64,000 nt of DNA from Chinchilla lanigera (Eukaryota; Chordata; Mammalia; Rodentia; Chinchillidae), in the NCBI RefSeq assembly GCF_000276665.1, contig NW_004955446.1, positions 15,695,383 to 15,759,382 on the forward strand. The letters run 5' to 3'. Position numbers and translations under genes: made by a program. A model generated the notes under the pieces. It was not told the origin of the DNA. It did not search any database and saw nothing but the letters and a program-made list of their open reading frames with translations. Of the stretch, positions 1 to 11,015 are shown piece by piece. The stretch's first letter is position 1. The number at the start of each line of letters is the position of its first letter.

Positions 1-692
1 TCTGATATCCTCTTTTTTCAGAGTACTATAATTTTCACTGTATAGATCTTTTACTTCTTTTGTTAGATTGATTCCTAAGTATTTCATCTTTTTAGATGTT
101 ATTGTGAAAGGTGTGGTTTCCCTAATCTCTCTCAGTCTGTTTACTACTTGTGGACAGGAATGCTATTGATTTTTGAGTGCTAACTTTTTTATCCAGCTAC
201 ACTACGAATTTGGTTATTAAATCCATGAGCCTTTTGGTGGAGTTTGTGGGGTCTTCTATGTAGAGTATCATGTTATCTGCAAATAATGACAATTTCACTT
301 CTTCCTTAATTCTTTGTACTGTTTTTTTAGTCTCCACTGCATTAATTTCTGCTCTGAGTTTTATAATTTCCTCCCTTCTTTGGGCCCTGGGTTTGACTTG
401 CTCTTCTTTTACTAGGATCTTGAGGTGCAGCATAAGATTGTTTGTCTGTTCTTGTTCTGTTTTCCTAAGATGGGAGTTCACCAATATAAATTTCCCTCTG
501 AGGACTGTACAAAGAATTAATGAATTGAAGAGTTGGTTCTTTGAAAGGATAAATAGAATAGATAAACCCCTAGCCAATCTTTTGTATAAAAGGAAAGAAA
601 ACACTGAAATACATGCAATAAGGAATGAAAGGGGTGAAATCACTACAGATCCTGAAGAAATTAAGATTAATCTTTTTATTATTATGCAATAA
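1..692. mobile_element. Rearranged L1 ORF2 fragment (part minus, part plus)
   Basis: A decayed LINE-1 piece broken into three blocks. On the minus strand about 1-305 encodes the reverse-transcriptase core (LSLFADNMILYIEDP, with the catalytic FADD changed to FADN), so this copy would be inactive. Also on the minus strand, 321-505 encodes the endonuclease-RT linker (VLRGKF ... RREEIIKLRAEINAVETKK). On the plus strand, about 507-692 encodes the part that normally follows directly (TVQRINELKSWFFERINRID ... GEITTDPEEI). About 300 ORF2 codons are missing between the linker and the RT core. The element runs off the left edge, so its 3' end is not visible. L1 identity is firm from the protein motifs; the order of rearrangement events is inferred. 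Confidence 0.9.
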
Positions 693-742
693 TTCTGTAT
701 TTCTAATCACATTTAATTTTAAATTGTACTTTGTCTCATGTT

Positions 743-891
743 AGTACAGCTTTCTTTTTCTTTCTTTTTTTTTTTTTTTTTTTTTGTTGTTGTTGTTTTT
801 CCAGTACTGGGAATCGAACTCATGACCTTGTGCTTGCCAGACAGACATTGTGCTGCTGAGCTAAATCCCTGGCCCCAAGTACAGCTTTCTT
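743..891 (-). mobile_element. ID SINE with exact 14-bp target duplications
   Basis: Reading the minus strand, the body (about 801-877) starts ggggccagggatttagctca, carries a pol III A box (tagctcagcag) and B box (gagttcgattc), and ends in an A-rich, (CAA)n-containing tail, seen as poly-T and (GTT)n at 757-800. The 14-bp direct repeat agtacagctttctt lies at 743-756 and 878-891 and marks the L1-type target-site duplication. The family derives from tRNA-Ala/BC1 RNA and is moved in trans by L1 reverse transcriptase. Divergence from the youngest copies in this window suggests middle age. Confidence 0.95.
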
Positions 892-1653
892 ATGGCAGCT
901 GTTTACATGATACTTTTTCATATTTTTATTTCAAATCTATTTATCCCTGAATGTAAATATGTCTACTATAGAAGGTTATATTTAGATGTTTTGTGAATCT
1001 AGTGTAACAGTGTGTCTTTTAATTGAATTATTTGAACCACTCACATGTAATGCCTTTTTTAACAGAACTTGATTTTTCTTCCATTTATTATTTCATTTAT
1101 CTCATGATTTTATTGCATTTTGTTTCTCATTTACTCCTTTTTTCTTTAAGTGAACATTTCTAATGAAGATTTTCAATTTCTTTAATGATTCTTCAGTGTT
1201 TTTTTTATTTTATTTCTAGTGGTTCCTCTAAGGCTTAACGCACATATTTTAGCTTATCAGAATTGGCTTCATATTTCTACCACCTTAATTTCAATCAATT
1301 ATAAAAATATACTTCTATAAATCTCTGTTCCCTTTTCTCCAATTCTGTAACACTATTGTTATAGATATTTCATGTATAAATGTTACAAATGCAATTTATG
1401 TGTTAACATTTTCGCTTTACCACTTGTAATTATTTCATTAGCATTTTACAGATTTGCTCCTTTATGTGGTTATTAAGATACTGCAAGCATATCACATTCA
1501 TATATGTTATTGTCTCAACACTAAACTGTGTATCTATATACAGATAGATAGATAGATATTATATAAATATCTATTAAGATAGAGAAGAAAGGATAGAAAT
1601 ATTCAACTCTACTATGCTTTATGATTACGTAATTACCTTCCTGTGTACTTTTT
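892..1653. other. AT-rich unique sequence
   Basis: No gene or recognisable repeat seen, apart from a four-unit GATA run near 1541-1556. Confidence 0.6.
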
Positions 1654-1704
1654 ATTATGAGTGTGTGGTGTTCGCTTCGGCAGCACATGTATTATGAATG
1701 TGTG
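1654..1704 (+). pseudogene. 3'-truncated (tailless) U6 snRNA retrocopy
   Basis: Bases 1668-1690 (gtgttcgcttcggcagcacatgt) match the first 23 nt of U6 snRNA at 21 positions by my reading, including the 5' stem-loop cttcggcagcac. The copy stops there and has no poly-A tail. It is bracketed by near-identical direct repeats, attatgagtgtgtg at 1654-1667 and attatgaatgtgtg at 1691-1704 (13 of 14), as expected of a target-site duplication. It lacks the rest of U6 and has no promoter, so it is non-functional. The combination of intact 5' end, lost 3' end, no tail and flanking duplications fits the published class of tailless retropseudogenes. Confidence 0.75.
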
Positions 1705-2239
1705 TGAATTTGAATTACCTTCTGGTATTTCAGTCATGTGACTGCAATGCCTGTACAAGAAATTCAGAATTTATGTTCCCTTGAAAGCAAGGTCTGTCAA
1801 TTTTTCATTATGGTGGAAGGCTTACATTCCTATTATTTTTTAATGATAACTTTTGTGGATAGAAGTTTTTTGTTCACAAAACACTTTCATTTTATTTTTC
1901 CCTTTGAGTCCTTTGAATGTGTTATTCTACTGTCTTTAGTCCTCCATTGTTTCTGTAGACTTGTCAGCTGATATTCTTGTTGGGACCCCTCCATTAAATA
2001 AGTTGATTTTTCTCTTGTCATTTTTAAATTTTACTCTTTATCCCCAACTTGCAGCATGTCTATTATAACAAATGTAGTTGTGAATTTCTCTGCATTTGCC
2101 TTTCTTAGAATTTTTTAGACTCTTAGAAGTACATATTAATGTTACTCAATAACTTGAGATTTCAGCCACTAGTTCACTGAACATTTTTGTGTGCCCTTCT
2201 TTACTTTTTAGTTTATGGAGGTTTTTTCTTGTTTTCTTG
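1705..2239. other. Unique AT-rich sequence
   Basis: No gene or identifiable repeat. The 77-codon plus-strand frame at 1738-1971 has no recognisable motif and is treated as chance. Confidence 0.5.
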
Positions 2240-2362
2240 TTTGTTTGGTTTTTTTAGAGAAGGTCTTGCTACGTAGCTCAGGATGGCCTCAAGCTCACTT
2301 CAATACTCCTGCTTCAGCCTCCTGAATGCTACGATTCCCAGTGTGCACCACTCTGTGTGGCT
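2240..2362 (-). mobile_element. B1 SINE (7SL-derived), diverged
   Basis: The plus strand reads as the complement of B1: gagaaggtcttgctacgtag, then ctcaggatggcctcaagctc, ctgcttcagcctcctgaatg and ctacgattcccagtgtgcac, preceded by T-rich sequence that is the A-tail in the element's sense. Several substitutions indicate an older copy. Confidence 0.85.
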
Positions 2363-2689
2363 CTTCTCCTCAGATAATCTTATAACAGGCACTGGTTTGC
2401 TGAATCATATCCCTTATTTCTCTCAGACTCTGTTTATTTGTCTTCATTCTTCTCTATCTTCAGTATGTATAATCTCTTTCAACCTATCTTCAAGTTTAAT
2501 TTTCTGTTCTACTAATTTAAAACTATTGTTGAGCTTTCCTAGAAGGTTTTTCATTTTAGCTTTATCACTTTTCAAATTTAAAATTTTTAGTAGGTTCTTT
2601 ATTACAATTTATATCTCATTTTTTTATATTTCTACTTGATGTGACATTGTCATAACATTTCCCTTTGTTAATTTAATTGGCATTTCCTT

Positions 2690-3215
2690 TATTTTATTGA
2701 CCAGATGCATGAATGACATAGGAGATTAGGATGTGGTAAAGCTGGCTAGGGAAGTAGGCATGACCTGTTAATTATAAGAGTCTGTGACACATGTGCTGAG
2801 CAGTTGCCAAAGGCCTGCGTATGGACTTCTCTCAAGAACTCAAGCAGATTTTCAATAAGACAGCCTAGACCTGATGTTAGTCTGAAGTGTGGGATCCCAG
2901 CACTACCTCTTGTGAGCCATACATACAAGTTATCATGTGTTTCCTTGAGATTTGTACCAGATAAAAGGACACAGATGCCAAGAAGAACTTACTACTGTGG
3001 CTTTGCTCATAAGAACCCACCTTGTGTCCTCCAGGATGTACGTTTATCTTGTTTTTTCCTCTTTTACTTGGCCCAAACTTGCTCTGGAGAGTCAGTTTTT
3101 CTCTTGCTCTTCACTTTTGCTTTTTCAAATAAACTTTACCACTGCGTTTTGCTCAGTTTGTTCAATTCTTTTTGCTCAAAACAAGAAGAACCTGGAATCT
3201 AACTCCATCAGGAGA
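2690..3215 (+). repeat. Probable solo LTR of an endogenous retrovirus
   Basis: The layout resembles a gamma-like (ERV1) LTR: a region with a TATA-like box (agataaaagg, near 2950), then a leader, then a polyadenylation signal aataaa at 3128-3133 followed by a T-rich, GT-containing stretch and a U5-like end (caagaagaacctggaatcta). No gag, pol or env coding sequence is adjacent, so it would be a solo LTR. I could not fix the TG...CA ends or a target duplication, so the edges are approximate, and a non-LTR origin cannot be excluded. Confidence 0.5.
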
Positions 3216-3295
3216 GATGAGCAACTCAAAACCTGATAACATTTATTTGGCAAGCCACTTTTAGGAGTCACAATAATCACATTTGTTTTTATATT

Positions 3296-3425
3296 TTAGA
3301 ATACTATGTATATATATTCACCTAAAAATATTAAACTCTGCTGCATGCCAGAGTAGATGCTGAAGATGTAAGAGTGATTAAGACATAGTGTAACTGGTGT
3401 CCTCAGCAGTTTTAAGGAGACTATA
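3296..3425 (-). repeat. L2-like ancient LINE 3' fragment
   Basis: The stretch tgctgcatgccagagtagat followed by gctgaagatgtaagagtgat resembles the complement of the L2 3' region (the 'tgccaggcactgttctagg ... ggatacagc' signature). It is strongly diverged and is called from the conserved spacing of these words. Confidence 0.45.
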
Positions 3426-4855
3426 ATTGTTCTCCAACTGTATGAAGCAGTCATCCTGGGCATCTTGCTTAGAAAGCATATGTTCAAACTCCATTCTGCC
3501 TTTGTAGACCCACTTCACACACTCTGTTTGAAAATTAAAGTTCCATGGTTTTAATAAATACCATTTTCAAACACACTTCCAAGAACACTGATTCCAAGGA
3601 AGAGGGAGAAAAAAAACTAATAAAAAGGAATACTAGAGTTAGAAATCATATACCAACTAGTAAGTTAAAAATTTTATGACACAGTCATGAACTTGGAAGT
3701 TGTATACAAGTCACACTTTATTACAAATGGCCATCCATGGTGCAGTTCAAGCAGACTAAAATGTTAAAAGTAGCCCTGGAGTTACATGGGTCAGCAACAC
3801 TTGGCATGGATTTGCTTTGGATGCACTTGGAAAATAGAAGGGCACTGACAGAAGCTTGACACAGGGGTAGTATTAGAGATCTAAGCACTTCTTTAACTAA
3901 AGGAAGGAGGAAGTTATTCTTAAAGAAAGTATCCCAAAGGTCAAGAGGAAGATGGTATTTTACAGGTAGGCAAGATTTAAACTTGACTATAAAACAGAAT
4001 GAAGATTAAGAGAGACTACTGAGATAAAACTGCACAGTCAGGAGAAAATCATAAGAAATCTTATACAGGGGATGTTAAGGAAGGCTGCACTCCATAATGA
4101 AGGCAAGGGCATAACAGAATGATATTCAAGCAGAATGCTATGAGGCTCACATTTCTGCTTTAAAAGGAAAAGCAGATTGGAAAGGCATACTCATATTTGT
4201 AGTATAATTTTCTTAGGATTTCCAACTTCTTTAGGAAGAAAACAGTTTGGAAGTCACACCCCATATAAAATGTCCTCATATTCAAAAATTCATTTTGTGG
4301 TTTGCATATGCCATCCTTTCAAAAGATGTAAAAATTCTTATTTATGTCACTTGAGGCTCACTGAGATATTGAAGCTGACTCATTTTGCTCCCCCTTATGA
4401 TCATGCGTAGCACCCAAAAGGACAAAATAGTATGTTAGTATTTGCTAATAACATGCAAAAATTAAGAGCTCTATTCTTTGTATATAATAAAAAAAAATCA
4501 TCTCAGTCTCTTCCAGAGTATTTGTTAGGAATAAGGTACATTATAGGAAACACAAAACCATGGACGATATGGAGCCTTCTTTTCAGGATTAAATCCTGAA
4601 GGTAAACATTTAATGAAGATAAGAAATTCATAGTAGAAAATGGTAATATTCAAGGAGTGCCTTGGAAAGTTCTGTTTTTCACTAAAGACAAAAAAAGAAG
4701 ATAGCTTCTTGGAAATTGTATCTAAAGGAAGATGAATTAAGAAGAGTTTCTATTTTGGGTGACAGCAAGAAAAAGCAGTCTAAGAAAACTTTTTAAATGA
4801 AGACACTAGTCATTTTATCAGGATGTAGTTGAACTGGACAATGATTTAAAAAATA
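3426..4855. other. Unique AT-rich sequence
   Basis: No exon or clear repeat seen. Base composition and stop-codon density are those of neutral intergenic or intronic DNA. Confidence 0.55.
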
Positions 4856-5052
4856 AATGCTAAAATTGACACACACCTATGATTCTAACACTCTGAGACA
4901 TTTTGGCAGAAGGATTGCAAGTTCCAATGCAGCCTGGCAAACTTAGTGATTTATCAAGATTTTGTTTCAAATTTTTTTGAAAAAGTCTGGGGAAGTAGTT
5001 TACTACAAGGACTCTAGGTTCAATCCCTAGTCAAAAAAAAAAAAAAAAAAAG
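4856..5052 (+). mobile_element. Old dimeric SINE (B1 + ID type)
   Basis: The first half is a decayed B1 monomer (cacacacctatgattctaac, actctgagac, ttgcaagttccaatgcagcc). The second half is a decayed ID unit (ctggggaagtagtttactac, ggttcaatccctagtc, the latter the tRNA-like B box), followed by an 18-base A tail ending at 5052. A B1 followed by ID in this order matches the dimeric B1-dID family known from several non-murid rodent families, so this copy helps place the host. Confidence 0.75.
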
Positions 5053-5314
5053 TTTTGCTGAGCATTGTCTTTATCAAATTTCATTTTTAAATACTCGGTC
5101 AGGAGCCTAGATCATAATAGATAGTTTATTCAATAGAATGTCCATTGAATAAATAAATGAAGCCAAGAATTGCTTGTCAAAAGTTTCTAATGATAGTTGA
5201 TATAAACTTTCAAATTTATAGACCCAAATTTTACTTGTAGAAAGACAGTATCTAAAAATTAGTATATATTGCTGCAAAAATAATTTAAAGAAAAATTCTT
5301 AAAAGAATTGAACA

Positions 5315-5482
5315 ATTAGCTGGATTCTATGGCCTGGATCCCATAATCCCTACACTGGGGGAGGCTGAGGTAGGAGAATCCTACTTTCAGGTCCTGCCTG
5401 GACATGTGAAAATACAAAACAAACAGCACGGGGGATGTTGGTCAGTGTAAAGGCCCTGAATTAAGTCTCCAGTACCATAATC
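5315..5482 (+). mobile_element. Old dimeric SINE (B1 + ID type)
   Basis: B1-like left half (ggatcccataatccctacac, gaggctgaggtaggagaatc) joined to an ID-like right half (gggggatgttggtcagtgta, then ctgaattaagtctccagtac). It is diverged by many substitutions and small indels. A short (ATCC)n run follows at about 5485-5505. Confidence 0.65.
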
Positions 5483-7509
5483 CATCAGTCTATCCATCCA
5501 TCCATCATTCTACCAATAAAATTAAAAACTTGAGCAATTATTCCATTACTTTAAGAGAAAGTTCAAAACATTCTGCTAGATTTTGATATCAATTATGTTA
5601 AAAAAATTTCTGAGAATAGAGAAAAACATTAAGAGACCAAAATGACCAAGAGAATAATAACCACATGTATCTATCGATCAACAAATAACAATATGCAAAT
5701 AAGAAATGGTTGAAATTTCATCTGAAGAACTAAATTAAGTGTCTTTGGGCAGACTGAATTCTCCACAGAGGCAACTTCCTCTGCCAGAGCCAGAGCCCTC
5801 CTCAGCTACCCTCCAGCAACTTCACTGGAAGGAGGAGTCTCATTCATTGTAACCAGAATCCCAATTTGCTCTCACTGGAATGTCCTGAAGTAATTCAGGT
5901 CTTTCATCTTATTTAACTACTGAGCTTGGGTTTATATAAATTCATAATTGTGATTCCACACTTCATAAAAAACATAAACAAAATTAGAAACTCTGGGCAG
6001 TAAAGATAATAAATGTTCAAACAGCGTCCTACAGATAAATCATATAGATACAGGATTTCAAACATCAGCCAGTGTTTGGGTCCAAGTCCTTTGAAAAGAA
6101 ATAGTTTCTCTGTGACAAGCTGATGTTAACATTTTAATTAATGGGGAAAAGGAAAATAAAAAACTATTATTCTCTATTACTTTTTTCTAAATTAAGCCAC
6201 AGTACCCTTGTGTTTAAATTTTATTTTCCATTAATAAAGTTACTTTAAGCTATACACATAGCCTTCAAAATGTTGATATTTACATCACTCACTATGGTAT
6301 ATTCTGAGAGTGGCACTTTCTCTAAAGTGCAGACTGCTGTAAGCTTTATGTTAACCGAAATAATTAAATCCCACTTCAAGGTTATAAAGTTGATTCTCAT
6401 AATAGAAAGTGCTTTTGTTAATTTTTTTTAAATGTGGTTGAGCAAATTCCATATAATATTCTGGTCTGTTCCCTGAGTATCCCTGTGGCAAGAGGTAACT
6501 CTTGCCTGATGTATCTTCATCATTTCTCTGCCACTGTTATGGCTACTAAAAGGTCCGTCAGAGCTTATGGCACCAAAAGGTCATTTTTGTTACTCTAAAG
6601 AGACAAGTTGTGACATATGATATATTATGAAGAGAACAGAGACACTCACTGGTGTATTGTAGTACTAATCATCACACCTTTTATTTCTTTAAAAGAAAGA
6701 AAGGGCTTATCTGAAAATACTTTTGAAAACATTCAAAGTATATAAGAAGTATGTTGCAAACCCTGTGGTCCACTTAACAAAATTGATAATTCTGGTAAAA
6801 ATAAATCAGTAAACCAAGTGACAGCATTTCAGCTCACTGTAAACTTCATTCAGTTCTCATTTCTCTACGATACATATATTTCTATTTTTATGGGTATCAA
6901 ACCTTAGCCTGTAGAAATAAATTTTTAAATTACAGATTTGATGCTAGAAGAACAAAAGTCAACTATCCCTTGTTTCTTTCACAGCCATCATTTCCATCTT
7001 AAGACAGGAAGGATGCAGTCAACTGAACCTGCAGGTTGAATACCCAACTTATTGATCCTAGGAATATTCTTTATAAATAGCAAATACCAAACCAATGAGG
7101 TATATCCTGAGATTTTATCGTTGTACTGATTGTTAAACATATACCTGAGAAAAAATCTTGAGGCTATTTTGTTGACAAACTAATTTCATTCCTACAATTT
7201 ATAAAAAACAAACTGGAGGTAAAGATCCTAATCTCAAATTCCTGGATAAACTAGACACTAAGGAAAAGTGTGAACATAGCCCTAAAATAGACAAAATGGT
7301 CATATAAGTAAGCATAGATCCATAGCTTCTGTCAGATTCTCAAAGGGACCTGTTACAAAATACAAGTTAAGCAATATTAATAGCTGGGCTGTAACATCAA
7401 TGGTAGGAATGCCAGAACTGCCCTGTGTGTTCCCACTAAGCTCTTTCTTACTCATTCCCAAAGACAGAACTTCCTCAAGCAATAGTAACAGGATTTATGG
7501 TGTGATTAC
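5483..7509. other. Unique AT-rich sequence
   Basis: No gene. Nothing recognisable beyond the short (ATCC)n run at the left edge. Confidence 0.5.
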
Positions 7510-7655
7510 TTCAGGATGAACACTGTCCTAAGTGTTTCCATGTTGCTTCATAAATTATCTGTAAACAGTTCACATATTGTCCTTTATTCTCACAACAGTC
7601 CTAGAAGTCAGCTGTTATAGTCACCCCATTTTAAATGAGGAAACCCAAGGTGTAC
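7510..7655 (-). repeat. MIR SINE fragment
   Basis: Complement of the mammalian-wide MIR: cactgtcctaagtgtttcca, then attctcacaacagtcctaga, then ccccattttaaatgaggaaa. These are the conserved core and 3' words of MIR in the expected order. This is an ancient pan-mammalian insertion. Confidence 0.8.
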
Positions 7656-8869
7656 CCCGTACATTAATGTTCAGACAGAAATTCTAGAACTTTTTTTACA
7701 AACATTTTCAGCAAAAGAATTTTTTTCTCCAAGTGAAGATTAGCATAGAACAGTATTAATATAAACAGTATTTGCATGAAGCATTAATTTATTTGTTTGC
7801 GTTGCTTTTAATTGTAATACTTCCTCTAAATACAATCAATACAAATGCAAAGGTTATTTTCAAAATAAAATTTCTAAGTAGAGATTGTCAATGAGAGCTG
7901 GCAATTTTTATAAGAACATCCAAATTATTTCTGTTTTATTTTGGATTGTATGATATAAAAACAATCTGCGTTAAATAGAACAATTGAAAATGATAACAGT
8001 TTTTAACAGCTCATCCTGCAATTTTGTGATGCTCTTCAATTTAACTCATCTGGAAGACTAAAGGAGAAGTAGCAGAAAATTGTTTCGAGGTTGAATTACT
8101 AACATTATCTAACATCTGCTCTCAAACCTTAATTGTTAAATTTTCAAGTTAGAATTGGTTGATGAACAGTTCCTCATTTGTTTTAAATTATCATTCTTTG
8201 GAAAATACTGTTCAAATGTATCTTTCATCCACTCTGTGTTCAACAGTGTCAGCTCCTAGAATTAGGCAAATCACCCTATCTCTATCAAAGCTTCAAAGCG
8301 TAAATATATGTTACTTTCATTTCAAGACAAAATTTAAAGCTCTGTTTTGATTGCTGACACTTTGCAGTTTTAAGTAAGTAAAATGACATTGCAATACTAC
8401 ATTACTAAAAGTAGCTTCTTTGGCTGACTTTATATATTAGCAGGATATGCATGATAGGAAAGGCATGTCATACCTGAGCTAATTTAGTTAAGAAATTTTT
8501 TTTGTTAGACAACAAGAATATTTCTTGTCTCATCTGAAATATTTGTATAATACCTTCCCGTGGAACAGTAAACAAACTCTATTATAAAGACAATGGAAGA
8601 TTGAAACTCTTTGCTATGTAGCACAAATAGTTCTGAAAACTTTGCAACTGAAAAATGAAACGTTAAGAGCACATGAAATCTGTATGACATTTACCTAACA
8701 CTGTTATGAAAAGGTATACAACTTCAGAACTACTACATTCATACACATACCATATAATGATATAAAACTTGAGCATATTTTTCTGCTACAGATTTTCAAG
8801 AAAACACTACTACAGCAAATCTTTTCTCATTCTGAGTCACTTCAGATCTTAACCAGCTTATTTAATGAT
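7656..8869. other. Unique AT-rich sequence
   Basis: No gene or clear repeat identified. Confidence 0.5.
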
Positions 8870-9060
8870 GTGGTAAAAGACAATCTTACATTCTTATGTC
8901 TGAAGGACTGAGCAACATCATTAATGATAATAGTATGTAATTTAGCAACCATTGTAAATTTCTATCATTTTGTCTTGAGGTCATGTATCATTTTTGCTGT
9001 TTTTGTGTTGTTTTGATTTTGTCTTCATTGTTGCTTTGTCAGTTTTTTTAATTTTTAAAA
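8870..9060 (+). mobile_element. L1 3'-end fragment (local rodent L1 tail family)
   Basis: This sequence (ctgagcaacatcattaatga, atagtatgtaatttagcaac, gctgtttttgtgttgttttg) aligns by eye with the 3' tails at 55336-55623 (plus) and about 32801-33100 (minus), showing one L1 3'UTR family in three copies. It ends in T/A-rich sequence near 9060. It carries no coding sequence. Confidence 0.7.
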
Positions 9061-9344
9061 TATAGAAAAGATTTATTGTTTCATATTATATATTTTTCCA
9101 ATGTCTTACATGTAATTGACATTTTCTGTACATTGGCACATGTAATGTGTTGAACAAAAAACATGAGACTATCTGTGATACTCTTGCTGTTACCCACTTA
9201 CTTGGTAAGACTTCATACGATATTGAGATATCATACTTCAATTGAGTAATCTTGGATGTGCACTCTCCAGATACCTCTTGATTAGTCAGCAGTAGTAACT
9301 GTAATTTCATCACTGCCTGTCTATATCACAAATCAGTAAGAGGA

Positions 9345-9690
9345 AATCTTTTTATTAAGATTTTTATTAATCTTTTTATTGGTACATTGTAGGTATATAT
9401 AATGACCACATTCATTATAGGTAATTTGTGCCTGCACATGGTATAACTTGCTTCTTTTTTCCCATTCCCCTATCCTCTCTTCAACCCCTCTTCCCCTCCT
9501 TATTTTAACAAACATTTTTCCAAAAAGTACATGATTCTTCCTCCTCACACTTGATACATCTAATTCTTTTGAAAATTTCAACAAATGCATTTTAGTTGAC
9601 ATATTTAAACTTTGGTACATACAGTTTTTACAACACATTGCTGAAATTAGTGCCATTTTTTGTTTGTTTGTGCTTCAAAGTGAGTTGGCA
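9345..9690 (-). mobile_element. L1 3'UTR-like fragment
   Basis: ttttattggtacattgtagg followed by gtgcctgcacatggtataac and a long CT-rich stretch ending near 9505 resembles the complement of the L1 3'UTR, with its purine-rich tract in the sense direction. The same order appears at 46665-46810. Orientation is inferred from that comparison. The right boundary is approximate. Confidence 0.5.
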
Positions 9691-10511
9691 AGACGTGTAG
9701 AACAGTTTTGTAAAAATGTATCATAGAAGGGTCATTGAGAACCTGGGAAATTTAAACCTTTAAGAAGGTATCTAAATGATGAATGACTTTTGTGTATTTA
9801 CCTACCTTTGTGCAAGTTTTCAGAATATTGCTTTCTTTGGATGTATGTTTATCAGAATGGATAATAGCTGCATAATTAATTGATGAGTACAAATATGGTT
9901 TCACTAGTAGATTAAAATCTGAACAGTATCGTCAATAGTATTGTTAGATGTGTTATCCTGTTTCCCTTTTTAAAACATACAGTATCTGAAATGTTTCACT
10001 TTACATTGAACTCACATAAAATGTACGAATTGAAAGGAATTGCACAGAACTTAACTCAAACTGAAGCATAAAAATGAGACATCAAACAAGTAAAACTAAA
10101 TTGTGTGATATTTTCTACTTAGTTTATTTTCAATTAATTATTAGTTTACATATACAGAATACTAGCTAATTTGTCATTTTCATCACTGCTAAAAATTAAT
10201 ATTTACTAATCAGCTATTATTTGCAAAGACTATGCTTCATAAATGCACATACACCAAGGAATAAAAAAGAACAGTTGCAACTTTCACCACTATGAGTTTT
10301 AATTTAAAACAAATGTTTGTCTCATCTCTGAACTACAGAATTTCCAAATCTCTTTTAAGAGCATCCTTTTAAAAGATATTTTATTGATGCAGAAATGCAA
10401 ATTTGATCATGTACTTGATGTCCTCCCTCCTTTTACCTCTCAAACAACATTTTAGAACCCTCTAGAGATTCATGGGATACAATTTGAAATTCACAGTTTA
10501 AATCTCTAGTA
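9691..10511. other. Unique AT-rich sequence
   Basis: No gene or repeat recognised. Confidence 0.5.
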
Positions 10512-10670
10512 AGGACAGGAGAGAGACAGAGATAGAGAGAGAGGGAGGGAAGAAGGGAGGGAGGAAGGGANNNNNNNNNNNNNNNNNNNNNNNNNNNNNN
10601 NNNNNNNNNNNNNNNNNNNNNNNNNNNNNNNNNNNNNNNNNNNNNNNNNNNNNNNNNNNNNNNNNNNNNN

Positions 10671-10730
<60 letters not shown>
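10512..10730. repeat. (GA)n/(GGGA)n/(GAAA)n microsatellite with a 100-N assembly gap
   Basis: The left side is GAGA and GGGA/GGAA units; 10571-10670 is exactly 100 N; the right side is pure AAGA repeat to 10730. The round gap size is a placeholder, so the true repeat length is unknown. Confidence 0.97.
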
Positions 10731-10731
<1 letters not shown>

Positions 10732-10864
10732 TGATTTGGATATCTTGTGTTATATACACTTGATTTGTACTCTCACATCTACTTCGAAATAAGCATATCA
10801 AATAACAGTCCAACGAATACAGTGTGTGCCTGTTTAAAATAAATACTTTTTAGCACAAATACAT

Positions 10865-11015
10865 TAATTTACTTGTTCATTTATAAACTACTTATTAGAC
10901 AATTGCTATGGGACAAGTACTGGGTTAAGCAAACATAATAAGGAATAATCTCTGATTTCAAGTTGCTTAAGAGGATGCAGAGAGAAACTGGAACCATGAG
11001 CATGCAATAATAAAG
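10865..11015 (-). repeat. L2 LINE 3' fragment
   Basis: The series attgctatgggacaagtact, gggttaagcaaac, ataataaggaataatctctg matches the complement of the L2 3' region ('ctatgtgccagg-cact ... ggggata ... aaca ... ccctgccctca'). Ancient and diverged. Confidence 0.55.
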
